NCBI GenBank assembly: GCA_910586355.1
Contig: CAJUHJ010000003.1
Span: forward strand, 62,001-126,000
Direction: 5' to 3'
DNA from: an uncultured Lachnospiraceae bacterium
GTDB taxonomy: Bacteria; Bacillota; Clostridia; Lachnospirales; Lachnospiraceae
DNA length: 64,000 nt
In this document: positions 42,522-52,057 of the stretch, in pieces
How positions within the stretch are numbered: position 1 is the first letter of the stretch
How the letters are laid out: each line of letters opens with the position of its first letter
Notes under the pieces: model-generated
What the model was told of the DNA's origin: nothing
Database searches by the model: none
Seen by the model: the letters and a program-made list of their open reading frames with translations, nothing else
Made by a program: the position numbers and the translations under genes

Positions 42522-43622
42522 TTATACATTAAACCGAAACAGCATAACGTCTCCGTCTTTTACAATATACTCTTTTCCTTCTAATCCGACAATCCCTTTT
42601 TCTTTCGCCGCAGATAAACTTCCACTATCTAAAAGGTCTTGGTAATTGACAACTTCTGCACGGATAAACCCACGTTCAAAATCTGTATGAATTTTACCTG
42701 CCGCCTGCGGCGCTTTTGTTCCTTTGACAATCGTCCATGCCCTTGTCTCATCTTCTCCGGCAGTCAGATAGCTAATCAAACCAAGCAGACTGTAACTGGC
42801 TTTTATCAATTTCTCAAGACCGGATTCCTTTAATCCCAGTTCTTCTAAAAACATTGCCTTTTCGTCATCGTCCAGTTCTGCAATCTCCTGTTCTATTTGA
42901 GCGCAAATCACAAATACTTCACTGTTTTCCTCTGCTGCCAGCGCACGCACTTTTTGTACAAAATCATTGGATGCCCCATCGTCTGCAAGTTCCTCCTCGG
43001 AAACATTTGCCGCATAAATAACGGGCTTTCCGGTCAAAAGATTATAGGAAGCAAACCATGCGTTTTCCTCTTCATCATCTGACAATTCAAAGGTCCTTGC
43101 CATTTTGCCGTCTTCTAAATACTGTTTCAAACGCTCCAGCAAATCTAATTCTTTGGCAAGCGCTTTATCCATTCTCGCGCCTTTTTTCGTCTTTGCAATC
43201 CTGCGCTCTAAAATTTCTATATCAGAAAAAATAAGCTCTAAATTTATTGTCTCAATATCGCGGGCCGGATCAACTTTTCCATCGACATGAATCACATTTC
43301 CGTCTTCAAAACAACGGACAACGTGCACAATGGCATCTACTTCACGGATATTTGCAAGAAACTGGTTGCCCAGCCCCTCTCCTTTACTGGCGCCCTTTAC
43401 AAGACCTGCGATATCTACAAATTCAATGACTGCCGGCGTTACTTTTTTGGACTGATACATGTCGCCCAGACGCTTTAATCGCTCATCCGGCACAGCGACA
43501 ATCCCTACATTGGGATCAATCGTACAAAATGGATAATTGGCGGATTCCGCCCCTGCTTTTGTCAATGAATTAAATAAAGTGCTCTTCCCTACATTGGGAA
43601 GCCCAACGATGCCTAGTTTCAT
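42522..43622 (-). CDS. ychF: Redox-regulated ATPase YchF (OLA1 family)
   Basis: A 366-residue Obg-related P-loop protein that prefers ATP and binds ribosomes. It has the G1 loop GLPNVGKSTLFNSLTKAG, DIAGLVKGASKGEGLGNQFLANIREVDAI (G3 region), a helical coiled-coil insert (about 125-200) and a C-terminal TGS domain (about 275-366) ending KDGDVMLFRFNV. It has its own promoter and an AGGAGG site. Confidence 0.97.
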   Translation of the reverse strand: MKLGIVGLPNVGKSTLFNSLTKAGAESANYPFCTIDPNVGIVAVPDERLKRLGDMYQSKKVTPAVIEFVDIAGLVKGASKGEGLGNQFLANIREVDAIVHVVRCFEDGNVIHVDGKVDPARDIETINLELIFSDIEILERRIAKTKKGARMDKALAKELDLLERLKQYLEDGKMARTFELSDDEEENAWFASYNLLTGKPVIYAANVSEEELADDGASNDFVQKVRALAAEENSEVFVICAQIEQEIAELDDDEKAMFLEELGLKESGLEKLIKASYSLLGLISYLTAGEDETRAWTIVKGTKAPQAAGKIHTDFERGFIRAEVVNYQDLLDSGSLSAAKEKGIVGLEGKEYIVKDGDVMLFRFNV

Positions 43623-43705
43623 GTTTTTATATTCCTCCTTCGGAATGTTGTATGTCTTGAATAAAGCTTCATCTTTATCCAGTTATTAACGATAAATTCA
43701 GCATA

Positions 43706-43734
43706 ATATTACTATAACTAACGTTTTTTTGCAA
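43706..43734 (-). promoter_or_regulatory. Promoter for ychF
   Basis: TTGCAA (43729-43734), 17-base spacer, TAATAT (43706-43711), about 85 bases upstream of the ychF start. Confidence 0.6.
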
Positions 43735-43753
43735 GTACGTCTGAAAATATATG

Positions 43754-44410
43754 CTAGTCCTTAGACTCCACCACCAAAAGCGCTCCATCCTTTAAATATA
43801 TCTCTGCAGCGTCTTCTACGATTTCATTACTGACTCCCAATGATTTATAAGAAACCATTGTATAATCCGAAAGCGGATATTTCATACCTTTTAAAGTAAC
43901 CCCGGTCACTTTTGGCGTAACCGGCAAAAGTGAAACATAATTCCCATACTGTTCTTTTTTTGTAATCACAAGTTTGTGATCTATCATTCGCGCCCGATTA
44001 TGGGAATCAAGCAGCAGTATTTCTACATTCTCTTCTAATGCCATTCCCAAAAGCCCGACGGTCGCCATCATATGATCCAAACGGCTTCCGGTTCCTCCCA
44101 GAATATGAATCTGCCCATATCCCTGCAAAACTGCCTGTCGGACTGCACATTCTGTATCCGTATCATCTTTTTCCGGTATCAGGCGCAGCCATTTTACTTC
44201 TTTTTGTCTTTCAAAATAATGAAGCGCTTCGCCACTCACCGAATCAAAATCTCCTACGATTAAATCGGGGTTCAAATGATTTTTGTAAAAAAACTGCAGC
44301 CCTGAATCTACTGCAATATAGAAGTCAAAAGGCTGCTTTTCCAAATATTCCAGGCAGAACGATTCCTCAATCCTGCCCCCTGTTAGTATTACTGCACGTT
44401 TCATTTCCAT
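43754..44410 (-). CDS. thiN: Thiamine diphosphokinase
   Basis: ThiN, 218 residues, converts thiamine to thiamine diphosphate, the cofactor of the PFOR in this window. It shows DFYIAVDSGLQFFYKN, DLIVGDFDSVSGEAL, KDDTDTECAVR and HILGGTGSRLDHMMATVGLL, all family motifs. It begins directly after the rpe stop. The second ATG, two codons in, may be the true start because no clear ribosome site favours either. Confidence 0.94.
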   Translation of the reverse strand: MEMKRAVILTGGRIEESFCLEYLEKQPFDFYIAVDSGLQFFYKNHLNPDLIVGDFDSVSGEALHYFERQKEVKWLRLIPEKDDTDTECAVRQAVLQGYGQIHILGGTGSRLDHMMATVGLLGMALEENVEILLLDSHNRARMIDHKLVITKKEQYGNYVSLLPVTPKVTGVTLKGMKYPLSDYTMVSYKSLGVSNEIVEDAAEIYLKDGALLVVESKD

Positions 44411-45064
44411 TTACACCGCCATCAATTCTAAAAAGTGTTTCACATTCACTTCCACATCACCGGAAAATACCGCGCTTCCGGCAACGACAATATTTGCCCC
44501 GGCTTCTAACACGCTTTCTACGTTCTCAAGCGTTACGCCGCCGTCTGCTTCAATATCCGTCTTTAAGTTCCTTTTGTACAGCATATGCTTTAAATCTCTG
44601 ATTTTATCAATTGTATACGGTATCAGCTTTTGTCCTCCAAAACCTGGATTTACCGTCATTACCAAAACCATATCCACTTCGCTTAAAATATATTCTAAGA
44701 CAGATAATGAAGTTGCCGGATTTACCGCTACTCCGGCTAAAATTCCGTTTTCTTTAATCTTTTGTACCGTACGGTCTAAATGAATACAGGCTTCCGCATG
44801 TACCGTAATAATATCGGCTCCGGCTTTCACAAACTCATCAATATAACGGTCCGGTTCCTGTATCATCAAATGCACATCAAAAATTCTGTCGCTGGCCGGA
44901 CGAATGGAACGAATCACAGGAAGACCCATAGAAATGCTCGGTACAAACATTCCATCCATCACATCAATATGCACATACTGCGCGCCTGCTTCATCCAATA
45001 GCGCTACCTGACTGCCTAAATTGGCAAAATCTGCTGACAGAAGGGACGGTGATAAACAATTCAT
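44411..45064 (-). CDS. rpe: Ribulose-phosphate 3-epimerase
   Basis: A 217-residue TIM-barrel epimerase of the pentose phosphate pathway: LSPSLLSADFANLG, VHIDVMDGMFVPSISMG, FDVHLMIQEPD, VLVMTVNPGFGGQKLIP and DIEADGGVTLENV. Start at 45064 is preferred because GGAGG lies 6 bases upstream; it overlaps the rsgA stop (ATGA). Confidence 0.97.
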   Translation of the reverse strand: MNCLSPSLLSADFANLGSQVALLDEAGAQYVHIDVMDGMFVPSISMGLPVIRSIRPASDRIFDVHLMIQEPDRYIDEFVKAGADIITVHAEACIHLDRTVQKIKENGILAGVAVNPATSLSVLEYILSEVDMVLVMTVNPGFGGQKLIPYTIDKIRDLKHMLYKRNLKTDIEADGGVTLENVESVLEAGANIVVAGSAVFSGDVEVNVKHFLELMAV

Positions 45065-45954
45065 GGCTTCCTCCATTCAAATTTTTCATGTTCTTTCAAT
45101 TCATTATAGATACTGACATAACTATCGTATCGTTTCGAATGAATACTTCCTTCCAAAAGGGCCTGTTTGATTCCGCAGTCCGGCTCATGGATATGGCTGC
45201 ATCCCTGAAATCTGCACAAAGCCTCATACGGAAGAAACTCTTCATAATACATCCACAAATCCGCCGCGCAAAGCCCTAACATTTCTAACGAAGCAAATCC
45301 CGGCGTATCCATCAGATACGCATCTTCTTCAATAGAAATCAGCTGGGAATGTCTCGTTGTATTTTTTCCACGTTTAATTTTTCTGCTGATTTCGCCCGTT
45401 TCCATCTCAATCTCTTTTTGCAGAAAATTGACAATGGATGATTTTCCAACACCGGACGGACCGGACGCTACGCTCGTCTTGCCCCGCAATAAGGAAAGCA
45501 AATCTTCCATTCCGGTATGCTCTAACGTACTTGTAAAAAGAACAGGAAATCCACAATCCCGATAAATCAACTCCAATTCTTCCCGCTCTTTTTCTCCAAT
45601 CAAATCAACTTTATTAAAACAAACCGCCGCCGGAATCTGCTGATATTTCATCTGCACTAAAAAACGGTCTAACAAATGAAAATCAGGCTTCGGCCTGGCA
45701 GCTGCAAAAATCAAAAGCGCCTGATCGATATTTGCAACCGCCGGACGAACCAGTTCATTTTTTCTCTCTGAAATTTCTACAATGGTACCTTCTTTTTCGG
45801 TTTCATTGAGAATATCAATTTCTACAATATCTCCAACCAAAGGTTTTATCTTCCGATTTCGGAAAATACCTTTCGCTTTACACTCATAGATACCGGATGT
45901 TTCTGTATTTACATAATAAAATCCGGCAATTCCTTTGATAATTTTCCCTTTCAT
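45061..45954 (-). CDS. rsgA: Ribosome small subunit GTPase RsgA
   Basis: A circularly permuted GTPase, 297 residues, for late 30S assembly. It has an N-terminal OB domain (about 1-65), G4 AVCFNKVDLIG before G1 ASGPSGVGKSSIVNF and G3 LMDTPGFASLEM, and a C-terminal zinc site (CRFQGCSHIHEPDCG). I start at ATG 45954; the longer frame runs back into prkC. It overlaps the 3' end of rpe at its stop. Confidence 0.96.
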   Translation of the reverse strand: MKGKIIKGIAGFYYVNTETSGIYECKAKGIFRNRKIKPLVGDIVEIDILNETEKEGTIVEISERKNELVRPAVANIDQALLIFAAARPKPDFHLLDRFLVQMKYQQIPAAVCFNKVDLIGEKEREELELIYRDCGFPVLFTSTLEHTGMEDLLSLLRGKTSVASGPSGVGKSSIVNFLQKEIEMETGEISRKIKRGKNTTRHSQLISIEEDAYLMDTPGFASLEMLGLCAADLWMYYEEFLPYEALCRFQGCSHIHEPDCGIKQALLEGSIHSKRYDSYVSIYNELKEHEKFEWRKP

Positions 45955-45965
45955 AAACTGCCCTG

Positions 45966-48005
45966 CTACTGTTTTGTAAACATCACATTTTCTGTCTGCT
46001 CCCTGGAAGTTCCGTCTGATAAATACCAAGTCACTTTAATCGTTCCACTGTCACAGTTTTCAATATCACTTGCAGTAATCGAATAAGGGAAGCTTGAAAT
46101 CTTAATACCCGACCATGTCTGTATCTGTGTTCCGTTTGAACCTGTCAACACAATATCTGCCGAAACAACTTCATCGCTGTCCGGCGCTGAAATAGTCGCT
46201 TTGCAATAATAAAACGTCTTGTTGCTTCCAGAACTAATCACCAGAGTGACTCCCGTTCCGCGGTCTACATATTTACCAGAAGGAATACTTTGATTGATCA
46301 CGTTCCCTTTTGGTACGGTATCGCTTGGCTCCGTAGTGGTACTTGTAACCGTAAGCCCTGCCTGCGTCAGCATATTTGTCGCTTCTTCCTGTGAACGGTT
46401 GTACACATCCGGCACTGCAACTGCTTCTTTGCCCTGGCTGACAACAAGCGTTACCGTATCGCCTTTTTTCGCCGCAGTATCGCCTGCCGGATCCTGGGAA
46501 ATGACTTTTCCGGAAGCTGCCGTATCGCTGTATTCATACTTACGATTTGGCACAAATCCCTGGTCGGTCAGCATATTCATTGCCGCTTCACTGTCATAAC
46601 CTACGATATTGGGTATTTTTATTTCTCCTGCTCCTGTGCTGACATAGACGTTGATTGTCGTATGAATATCTACTTCTGTCCCTTCTTCTACATCCTGAGA
46701 CATAATCTGCCCTTTTTCATACTGTTCCGAAGCCTGTGTTCCCTGCTCATACAGACCAAGGCCAATCTTACTTAACTCAGTTCTTGCTTCTGCAACTGTC
46801 AGCCCTTTCACGTTAACCATCTTTACTTGTTCGGTTTTTTCTTTTTCTGTATTGATTACCGACGGTTCGCTCGTTTCTGTATCATTATCTTTGACTTTAT
46901 CAGGAGCCCCTTTAAATAACCCAAATACATTTCCGACAAAATAGATAATGAGCACAATAATAATCAACGCAGCGACAATACCGCCGATTGTTATGGCTTT
47001 TTCAAGTTTTGGATTTAAAAATCCGTCCTCTTCTTCCTCATCATCCTCTTCTTCTATCTCTGGTTCTTTTGGCCTTACTTCTTCCTGACGCGCAGCTCTG
47101 GCGCTTTTGATTTTCTTTACTTCATTTGGCTCAATCATTTTAGTCTTGCTTTGGATTCCATCAGAAATTGTCACAAAATCCTCATTTGGATGAACCAGTA
47201 CCTGTTTTAAATCAACCAGAAGTTCACTGACGTTATGATACCTGCGGTCAGGACTTTTCTGGGTACACTTTATAATAATCTTTTCTAAACTAATCGGAAG
47301 TTCCGGCGCATAAACGCTTGGCGCTGTCATTTCCTCCTGCAAATGCTGAATTGCAATCGATACCGTTGTCTCACCGTCAAAAGGCACGCGCCCCGTCACC
47401 ATTTCATACATGACGATTCCAAGCGAATAAATATCGCTTTTATTGTCTACAAACCCATTACGCGCCTGTTCCGGCGAAGCATAGTGTACAGATCCCATTA
47501 CATCTGCATTAATTGTATTATTTGAAACGGCTTTTGCAATCCCAAAATCAGTAACCTTCGCCTTTCCCTCTGTGGAAATCAAAATATTTTGAGGTTTAAT
47601 ATCCCTGTGGATAATATTTTTGGCATGGGCTGCTTCCATACCTCTGCTAATCTGAATCGCAATACTGGCTGCTTCTTTATAGGTAAGCTGTCCTTTCTTT
47701 TCAATATACGTCTTTAATGTGACGCCTTCTACGTATTCCATCACAATATAGTGCATTCCGGATTCACTGCCGACATCATAGATATTGACAATGTTTGGAT
47801 GCTCCATTCCCGCTGCTGACTGTGCTTCTGTACGGAACTTCATCACAAAATTGACGTCTTCGCTGAACTCCTGTTTTAATACTTTTATCGCAACATTCCG
47901 ACCTAAAATATGATCTCTTGCTTTATATACATCTGACATACCGCCAGAACCGATTTTTCCTATAATTTCATAGCGATCTGCTACAAACGTCCCTGCTGTT
48001 GGCAT
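45966..48005 (-). CDS. prkC: PASTA-domain Ser/Thr protein kinase PrkC
   Basis: A membrane kinase of 679 residues that senses peptidoglycan fragments. The kinase domain (about 10-275) has GSGGMSDVYKA, VAIKVLK, IIHRDIKPQNIL and VTDFGIA. An acidic stretch leads to a single transmembrane helix (about 335-360, GGIVAALIIIVLIIYFVG). Outside are three PASTA repeats (about 395-590) and a C-terminal beta domain (about 600-679). It lies between the stp phosphatase and rsgA, the standard Firmicute arrangement. Confidence 0.97.
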   Translation of the reverse strand: MPTAGTFVADRYEIIGKIGSGGMSDVYKARDHILGRNVAIKVLKQEFSEDVNFVMKFRTEAQSAAGMEHPNIVNIYDVGSESGMHYIVMEYVEGVTLKTYIEKKGQLTYKEAASIAIQISRGMEAAHAKNIIHRDIKPQNILISTEGKAKVTDFGIAKAVSNNTINADVMGSVHYASPEQARNGFVDNKSDIYSLGIVMYEMVTGRVPFDGETTVSIAIQHLQEEMTAPSVYAPELPISLEKIIIKCTQKSPDRRYHNVSELLVDLKQVLVHPNEDFVTISDGIQSKTKMIEPNEVKKIKSARAARQEEVRPKEPEIEEEDDEEEEDGFLNPKLEKAITIGGIVAALIIIVLIIYFVGNVFGLFKGAPDKVKDNDTETSEPSVINTEKEKTEQVKMVNVKGLTVAEARTELSKIGLGLYEQGTQASEQYEKGQIMSQDVEEGTEVDIHTTINVYVSTGAGEIKIPNIVGYDSEAAMNMLTDQGFVPNRKYEYSDTAASGKVISQDPAGDTAAKKGDTVTLVVSQGKEAVAVPDVYNRSQEEATNMLTQAGLTVTSTTTEPSDTVPKGNVINQSIPSGKYVDRGTGVTLVISSGSNKTFYYCKATISAPDSDEVVSADIVLTGSNGTQIQTWSGIKISSFPYSITASDIENCDSGTIKVTWYLSDGTSREQTENVMFTKQ

Positions 48006-48034
48006 AAATTACTCCTTCCATATCATTCGGGTGA

Positions 48035-48763
48035 TCACTCTAAAAACGGATCTACAATTACTACGGTAATATTATCTTTTCCACCATTTTGATTGGCAGT
48101 TTCAATCAGCTTATCCGCCTGTTCACAAACATCTTCCTGCATTTTTATAATCTCATAAATCTGCTCATCTTCTATCATATTGGTCAGTCCGTCTGAACAC
48201 AAAAGTATCTCATCTCCATACGCAAGCTCTTCCTCAAAAAAGTCGATTTCAATTTCCTCTAAAGCCCCGACTGCTCTTGTAATGATATTTTTATCCGGAT
48301 GCAGCCTTGCATCTTCTCTCGCAATTTCTCCACGCCTGACCATCTCTTCTACATAAGAATGGTCTTTTGTAATCTGGGTAATGCTCTTATTTACTATATA
48401 AAGCCGACTGTCTCCTACATTTGCCGCATAAAGCCGGTTTTCCAAAATCACAGCGGCTACTACTGTCGTACCCATACCCCACATCGACATATCTAACGAA
48501 GCCTGCCGTATCAATTCCTTATTTGCTGCTTTTATCGCCTCTCCTAAAATTGCAGCAGGCTGTATAAGATCGGAAGATGCCGCTGATGATACAATCGTAT
48601 TCACAGTATGTCTGGAAGCATACTCTCCGGCATTATGTCCGCCCATTCCATCTGCTACAATAAAAAGATTCGGCAGATTACCCACCGGCCGCTTTGATAT
48701 ATAGACATAATCCTGATTCATCTTCCGATGTCTCCCAATATCCGTCATTGAAAACGCCTGCAC
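48035..48763 (-). CDS. stp: PP2C-type Ser/Thr phosphatase
   Basis: The partner phosphatase of PrkC, 242 residues. PP2C motifs are MTDIGRHRKMNQDY, IVADGMGGHNAGEYAS, ANVGDSRLYIV, ITRAVGALEEI, LLCSDGLTNMI and GGKDNITVVIV. I start at GTG 48763, with AGGTGG 5 bases upstream. The ATG at 48802 would lie at or before the transcription start implied by the promoter at 48803-48831, so it is unlikely. Confidence 0.93.
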   Translation of the reverse strand: MQAFSMTDIGRHRKMNQDYVYISKRPVGNLPNLFIVADGMGGHNAGEYASRHTVNTIVSSAASSDLIQPAAILGEAIKAANKELIRQASLDMSMWGMGTTVVAAVILENRLYAANVGDSRLYIVNKSITQITKDHSYVEEMVRRGEIAREDARLHPDKNIITRAVGALEEIEIDFFEEELAYGDEILLCSDGLTNMIEDEQIYEIIKMQEDVCEQADKLIETANQNGGKDNITVVIVDPFLE

Positions 48764-48802
48764 AGAATCCACCTGCCTTTCCATAATTGCAATACTTCCC
48801 AT

Positions 48803-48831
48803 ATTCTAGCACAATAGGGCGGAAAGGACAA
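48803..48831 (-). promoter_or_regulatory. Promoter for stp-prkC-rsgA
   Basis: TTGTCC (48826-48831), 17-base spacer, TAGAAT (48803-48808), in the gap after rlmN. It implies a start of transcription near 48796. Confidence 0.6.
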
Positions 48832-48861
48832 GTAAAATGTAGCGCAGAACGAAAAGCAGAT

Positions 48862-49905
48862 TTAAGAAACGGTTTCGATATATTTTCTTCGAAGCTGCCC
48901 GCAGGCGGCGTCAATGTCTCTGCCGGTTTCCCTCCGGATTGTGGCGTTTATTCTGTTTACTTCTAGTTTTTGCCGGAATGCTTTGGCTGCGGCCTGGCTG
49001 GAACCGACAAACTCGCGTTCTTTTACAGGGTTAATCGGAATCAGGTTGACATGGCAGTTAATGTCTGAAACCAGTTCGGCCAAAGCTTTCGCGTCTTCTT
49101 CGGTATCGTTTATGCCTTCCGCTAAACTATATTCAAATGTAATCCGCCTGCCCGTCTGTTCAAAGTAGTACTGGCAGGCGCCAATGACTTCGTATATATC
49201 ATATTTGGCTGCAACCGGCATGAGTTCTTTCCGCTTTTTCTGGGAAGAAGCATGAAGCGAAAGTGCAAGTGTAATCTGAAGTTTTTCTTCCGCCAGCTTT
49301 CGTATATTCGGAACGATTCCGCAGGTTGATACCGTCAGGTTTCTCTGGCTGATATTTAATCCTTCCTCATTTGTTATTAATTCAATAAATTTTAAAAGAT
49401 TATCATAATTATCAAGTGGCTCTCCAGTTCCCATAACGACTACATTTGATACACGCTCTTTGGTATCGGTTTGTATACGGTAAATCTGTTCGAGCATTTC
49501 AGAAGGAAGCAGATTTCTTTTCAATCCCCCAATGGCGGAAGCGCAGAAACGGCATCCCATACGGCATCCGGCCTGCGAAGAAATGCAGACGGAATTCCCA
49601 TATTTATAACGCATAAGAACACTTTCCACAACGTTTCCGTCCTCTAATAAAAATAAGTATTTTCTGGTGCCGTCTACATTGGAAATTTGTACGTCCGCCC
49701 GCTTTAATACGGTATATGTAGATGTTTGTTTTAATGTCTCGCGAAACGAAACGGAAAGATTCGTCATTTCATCAAAAGATGCAGATAGTTTTTGGTGCAT
49801 CCATTGATAGAGCTGTTTTGCCCGAAAAGGCTTTTCGCCCAGCCTTACGACAAATTCTGTAAGTTCTTTTAAATTCATGGATTTGATTTCTGGTTTTTCT
49901 GTCAT
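48862..49905 (-). CDS. rlmN: 23S rRNA/tRNA (adenine-C2) methyltransferase RlmN
   Basis: A 347-residue radical SAM enzyme that methylates A2503 of 23S rRNA and A37 of tRNAs. The cluster motif is CRMGCRFCASA (about 115-125), followed by NVVVMGTGEPLDNYDN, STCGIVPNIRKLA, LALSLHAS and a C-terminal cysteine region (RRETGRDIDAACGQL). It starts 27 bases after rsmB with GAGGAAA as ribosome site. Confidence 0.97.
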   Translation of the reverse strand: MTEKPEIKSMNLKELTEFVVRLGEKPFRAKQLYQWMHQKLSASFDEMTNLSVSFRETLKQTSTYTVLKRADVQISNVDGTRKYLFLLEDGNVVESVLMRYKYGNSVCISSQAGCRMGCRFCASAIGGLKRNLLPSEMLEQIYRIQTDTKERVSNVVVMGTGEPLDNYDNLLKFIELITNEEGLNISQRNLTVSTCGIVPNIRKLAEEKLQITLALSLHASSQKKRKELMPVAAKYDIYEVIGACQYYFEQTGRRITFEYSLAEGINDTEEDAKALAELVSDINCHVNLIPINPVKEREFVGSSQAAAKAFRQKLEVNRINATIRRETGRDIDAACGQLRRKYIETVS

Positions 49906-49931
49906 AATTTCCTCTATTCCAAATTTTATGC

Positions 49932-51260
49932 TTAGTCATTTTTAAAATCAAAACGTGCAATATAAAATCCGTCCAATTCTCCTTCATCCGGGAAAAACTG
50001 CCGTTCAAACACAAGTGAAAACTGCGGATTTTGTTTTAAAAACCATGCGGTGTTTTCCTCGTTCTCCATGCGGTCTATGGTACATGTGGAAAACATCAGG
50101 GTTCCGCCAGGTTTTACATACTGACATACAACTGAAAGAATTTCCCTTTGCAGCGCGGCTAGATTTTTTTCGTCTTCTTCTGTTATCCGGTAGCGGATTT
50201 CCGGCTTTTTCCGTAACGTGCCAAGACCCGAACAGGGCAAGTCCGCAATAACAAGGTCGGCTTTTGCAATGGATTCTTCTTCTAAAATACGGGCGTCCAT
50301 TTGACGGGCGCGGATATTTTTCATGCCGCTTCTTATGATGTTTTCTTTCATACGGCTTACTTTATATTCTGTCAAATCCCTCGCTTCTACAAAACCTTCC
50401 CCCTGCATAAATTCAGCGGCATGAATACTTTTTCCACCAGGCGCGCTGCAGACGTCAATTACATATCCGCCGGGTTTTGGGGCAGCAATCTGAGTGACAA
50501 GCATAGAACTAATATCCTGAACTGTAAACATTCCTTGCAAAAACTCCGGTATTCCCGCCAAATAATCATAACCGGACATATACATAGCAGAATCAAAATC
50601 AGGATATTTTGGCAGACAAATACGTTCTGCAAAAATCCCCTGCTTTTGAAATGAATGTAACAATTTTTCGGGCGTCGTTTTCATCCGGTTGACCCGAATA
50701 CACGTCCTTACTTTTGTTTGAAAAGATTCTGCAATAGATTTTGTTTTTTCCCAGCCATAGTCTTTTTCCCATTGCCTAAGAATCCACTCTGGAATGGAAA
50801 AGCGGACAGAATACGCAAAAAACGGCTGCTTTTTTTCATCCGGATATGTAATATTGTCTATATTTCTACCGATATTACGGAGCACTCCATTGACAAATCC
50901 TTTTAAAGTAGAAAATCCCTTTTTGGCCGTAAGGCGTACCGCTTCGTTACAGGCAGCAGACGCCGGAACGGAATCCATATATTTCAGCTGGTAAACGCCA
51001 ATCTGCAGGATACAGCGGATTGGCGGTTTCATTTTGTTTGTTTTTGTTTTGGAAAATTGATTAATAATATAGTCGAGTTCTATTTGACGTTCTAACACGC
51101 CTTCTGTCAGGCGTGTCAGAAAACTTCTTTCCTGTTTCGTCAGATACTGGTATTTTTCTAGAACAGCAGAACGGACAATGTGGCTGTACTCCCCATCTTT
51201 TAGCACAGCAAGCAATAGTTCAAGTACCAACGCCCGAATATTTGGGGAATCAGTCGTCAT
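49932..51260 (-). CDS. rsmB: 16S rRNA (cytosine-967 C5) methyltransferase RsmB
   Basis: A 442-residue methyltransferase. The N-terminal NusB-like helical domain (about 1-140) is followed by a Rossmann methyltransferase domain with VCSAPGGKSIHAAEFM, ADLPCSGLGTLRKKPE and STCTIDRMENEENT (catalytic cysteines). It starts inside the end of the yugP-like gene (11-base overlap), so translation is coupled. Confidence 0.97.
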   Translation of the reverse strand: MTTDSPNIRALVLELLLAVLKDGEYSHIVRSAVLEKYQYLTKQERSFLTRLTEGVLERQIELDYIINQFSKTKTNKMKPPIRCILQIGVYQLKYMDSVPASAACNEAVRLTAKKGFSTLKGFVNGVLRNIGRNIDNITYPDEKKQPFFAYSVRFSIPEWILRQWEKDYGWEKTKSIAESFQTKVRTCIRVNRMKTTPEKLLHSFQKQGIFAERICLPKYPDFDSAMYMSGYDYLAGIPEFLQGMFTVQDISSMLVTQIAAPKPGGYVIDVCSAPGGKSIHAAEFMQGEGFVEARDLTEYKVSRMKENIIRSGMKNIRARQMDARILEEESIAKADLVIADLPCSGLGTLRKKPEIRYRITEEDEKNLAALQREILSVVCQYVKPGGTLMFSTCTIDRMENEENTAWFLKQNPQFSLVFERQFFPDEGELDGFYIARFDFKND

Positions 51261-51954
51261 TTCTGCCTCCTACTAAAATAAGCAAACGCAAAAGCTGTAA
51301 AATTGCCGCCGCTGCACTTGCCACATAAGTAAGCGCCGCTGCATGCAAAACTTTGCGCGTCATTGGAAGTTCGTCAGAATTTAAAATTCCAGTTTCTTTT
51401 AAGATCGAAAGCGCCCTGCCCGACGCATTAAATTCAACCGGAAGCGTCACAAGCTGAAAAATAACAGCAAAAGAAAAACACAGTATTCCGATATTCATCA
51501 AAAGCGTCCCCGTACTGCTGGAAAAAAACAGCCCCAGCAAAATCAACGGCCACGCCAGTGTAGAACCGATATTTGCCACCGGAACAATCGCACCCCGAAC
51601 CGTAAGCGGAGCATAATTTTTCTGATGCTGAATGGCGTGTCCACATTCATGCGCCGCTACGCCGACCGCTGCCACAGAAGCAGACCCATACACGCTGTCG
51701 GACAGATTCAACGTCTTATTCCTTGGATCGTAATGATCTGTCAAACTACCCGAAACATGGCGTATCGAGACGTCGAAAATACCAGCCCGGTACAAAATAC
51801 GCTCGGCTGCCTGTGCGCCAGTTAAATTACTCATGCTGCGCCTGCCGGAATATTTGTGAAACGTACTTTTCACCCTTGCCGATGCAAGCATACAAATCAC
51901 AGCCCCAATTACAACTAAAATATACGTGGGATCCCACCAAAAACCATATCTCAT
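51250..51954 (-). CDS. YugP-type neutral zinc metallopeptidase, membrane-bound
   Basis: A 234-residue membrane protein of the YugP family. An N-terminal helix (about 10-26) precedes the soluble part with the zinc motif AAHECGHAIQHQ (about 102-113); three or more helices follow (about 125-165 and 205-228). Its function is unknown, and it is often found in the fmt-rsmB cluster in Clostridia. The 103-base gap to fmt holds no gene. Confidence 0.88.
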   Translation of the reverse strand: MRYGFWWDPTYILVVIGAVICMLASARVKSTFHKYSGRRSMSNLTGAQAAERILYRAGIFDVSIRHVSGSLTDHYDPRNKTLNLSDSVYGSASVAAVGVAAHECGHAIQHQKNYAPLTVRGAIVPVANIGSTLAWPLILLGLFFSSSTGTLLMNIGILCFSFAVIFQLVTLPVEFNASGRALSILKETGILNSDELPMTRKVLHAAALTYVASAAAAILQLLRLLILVGGRNDD

Positions 51955-52057
51955 ATCATTTAAAATCCTTTCAATTCTATATCAAATTTTGCATATGCTG
52001 TTATGTAAATGAAATCAAACTAAAAATTCTAAAACACATCCCAGTGCCCCCTTTTCC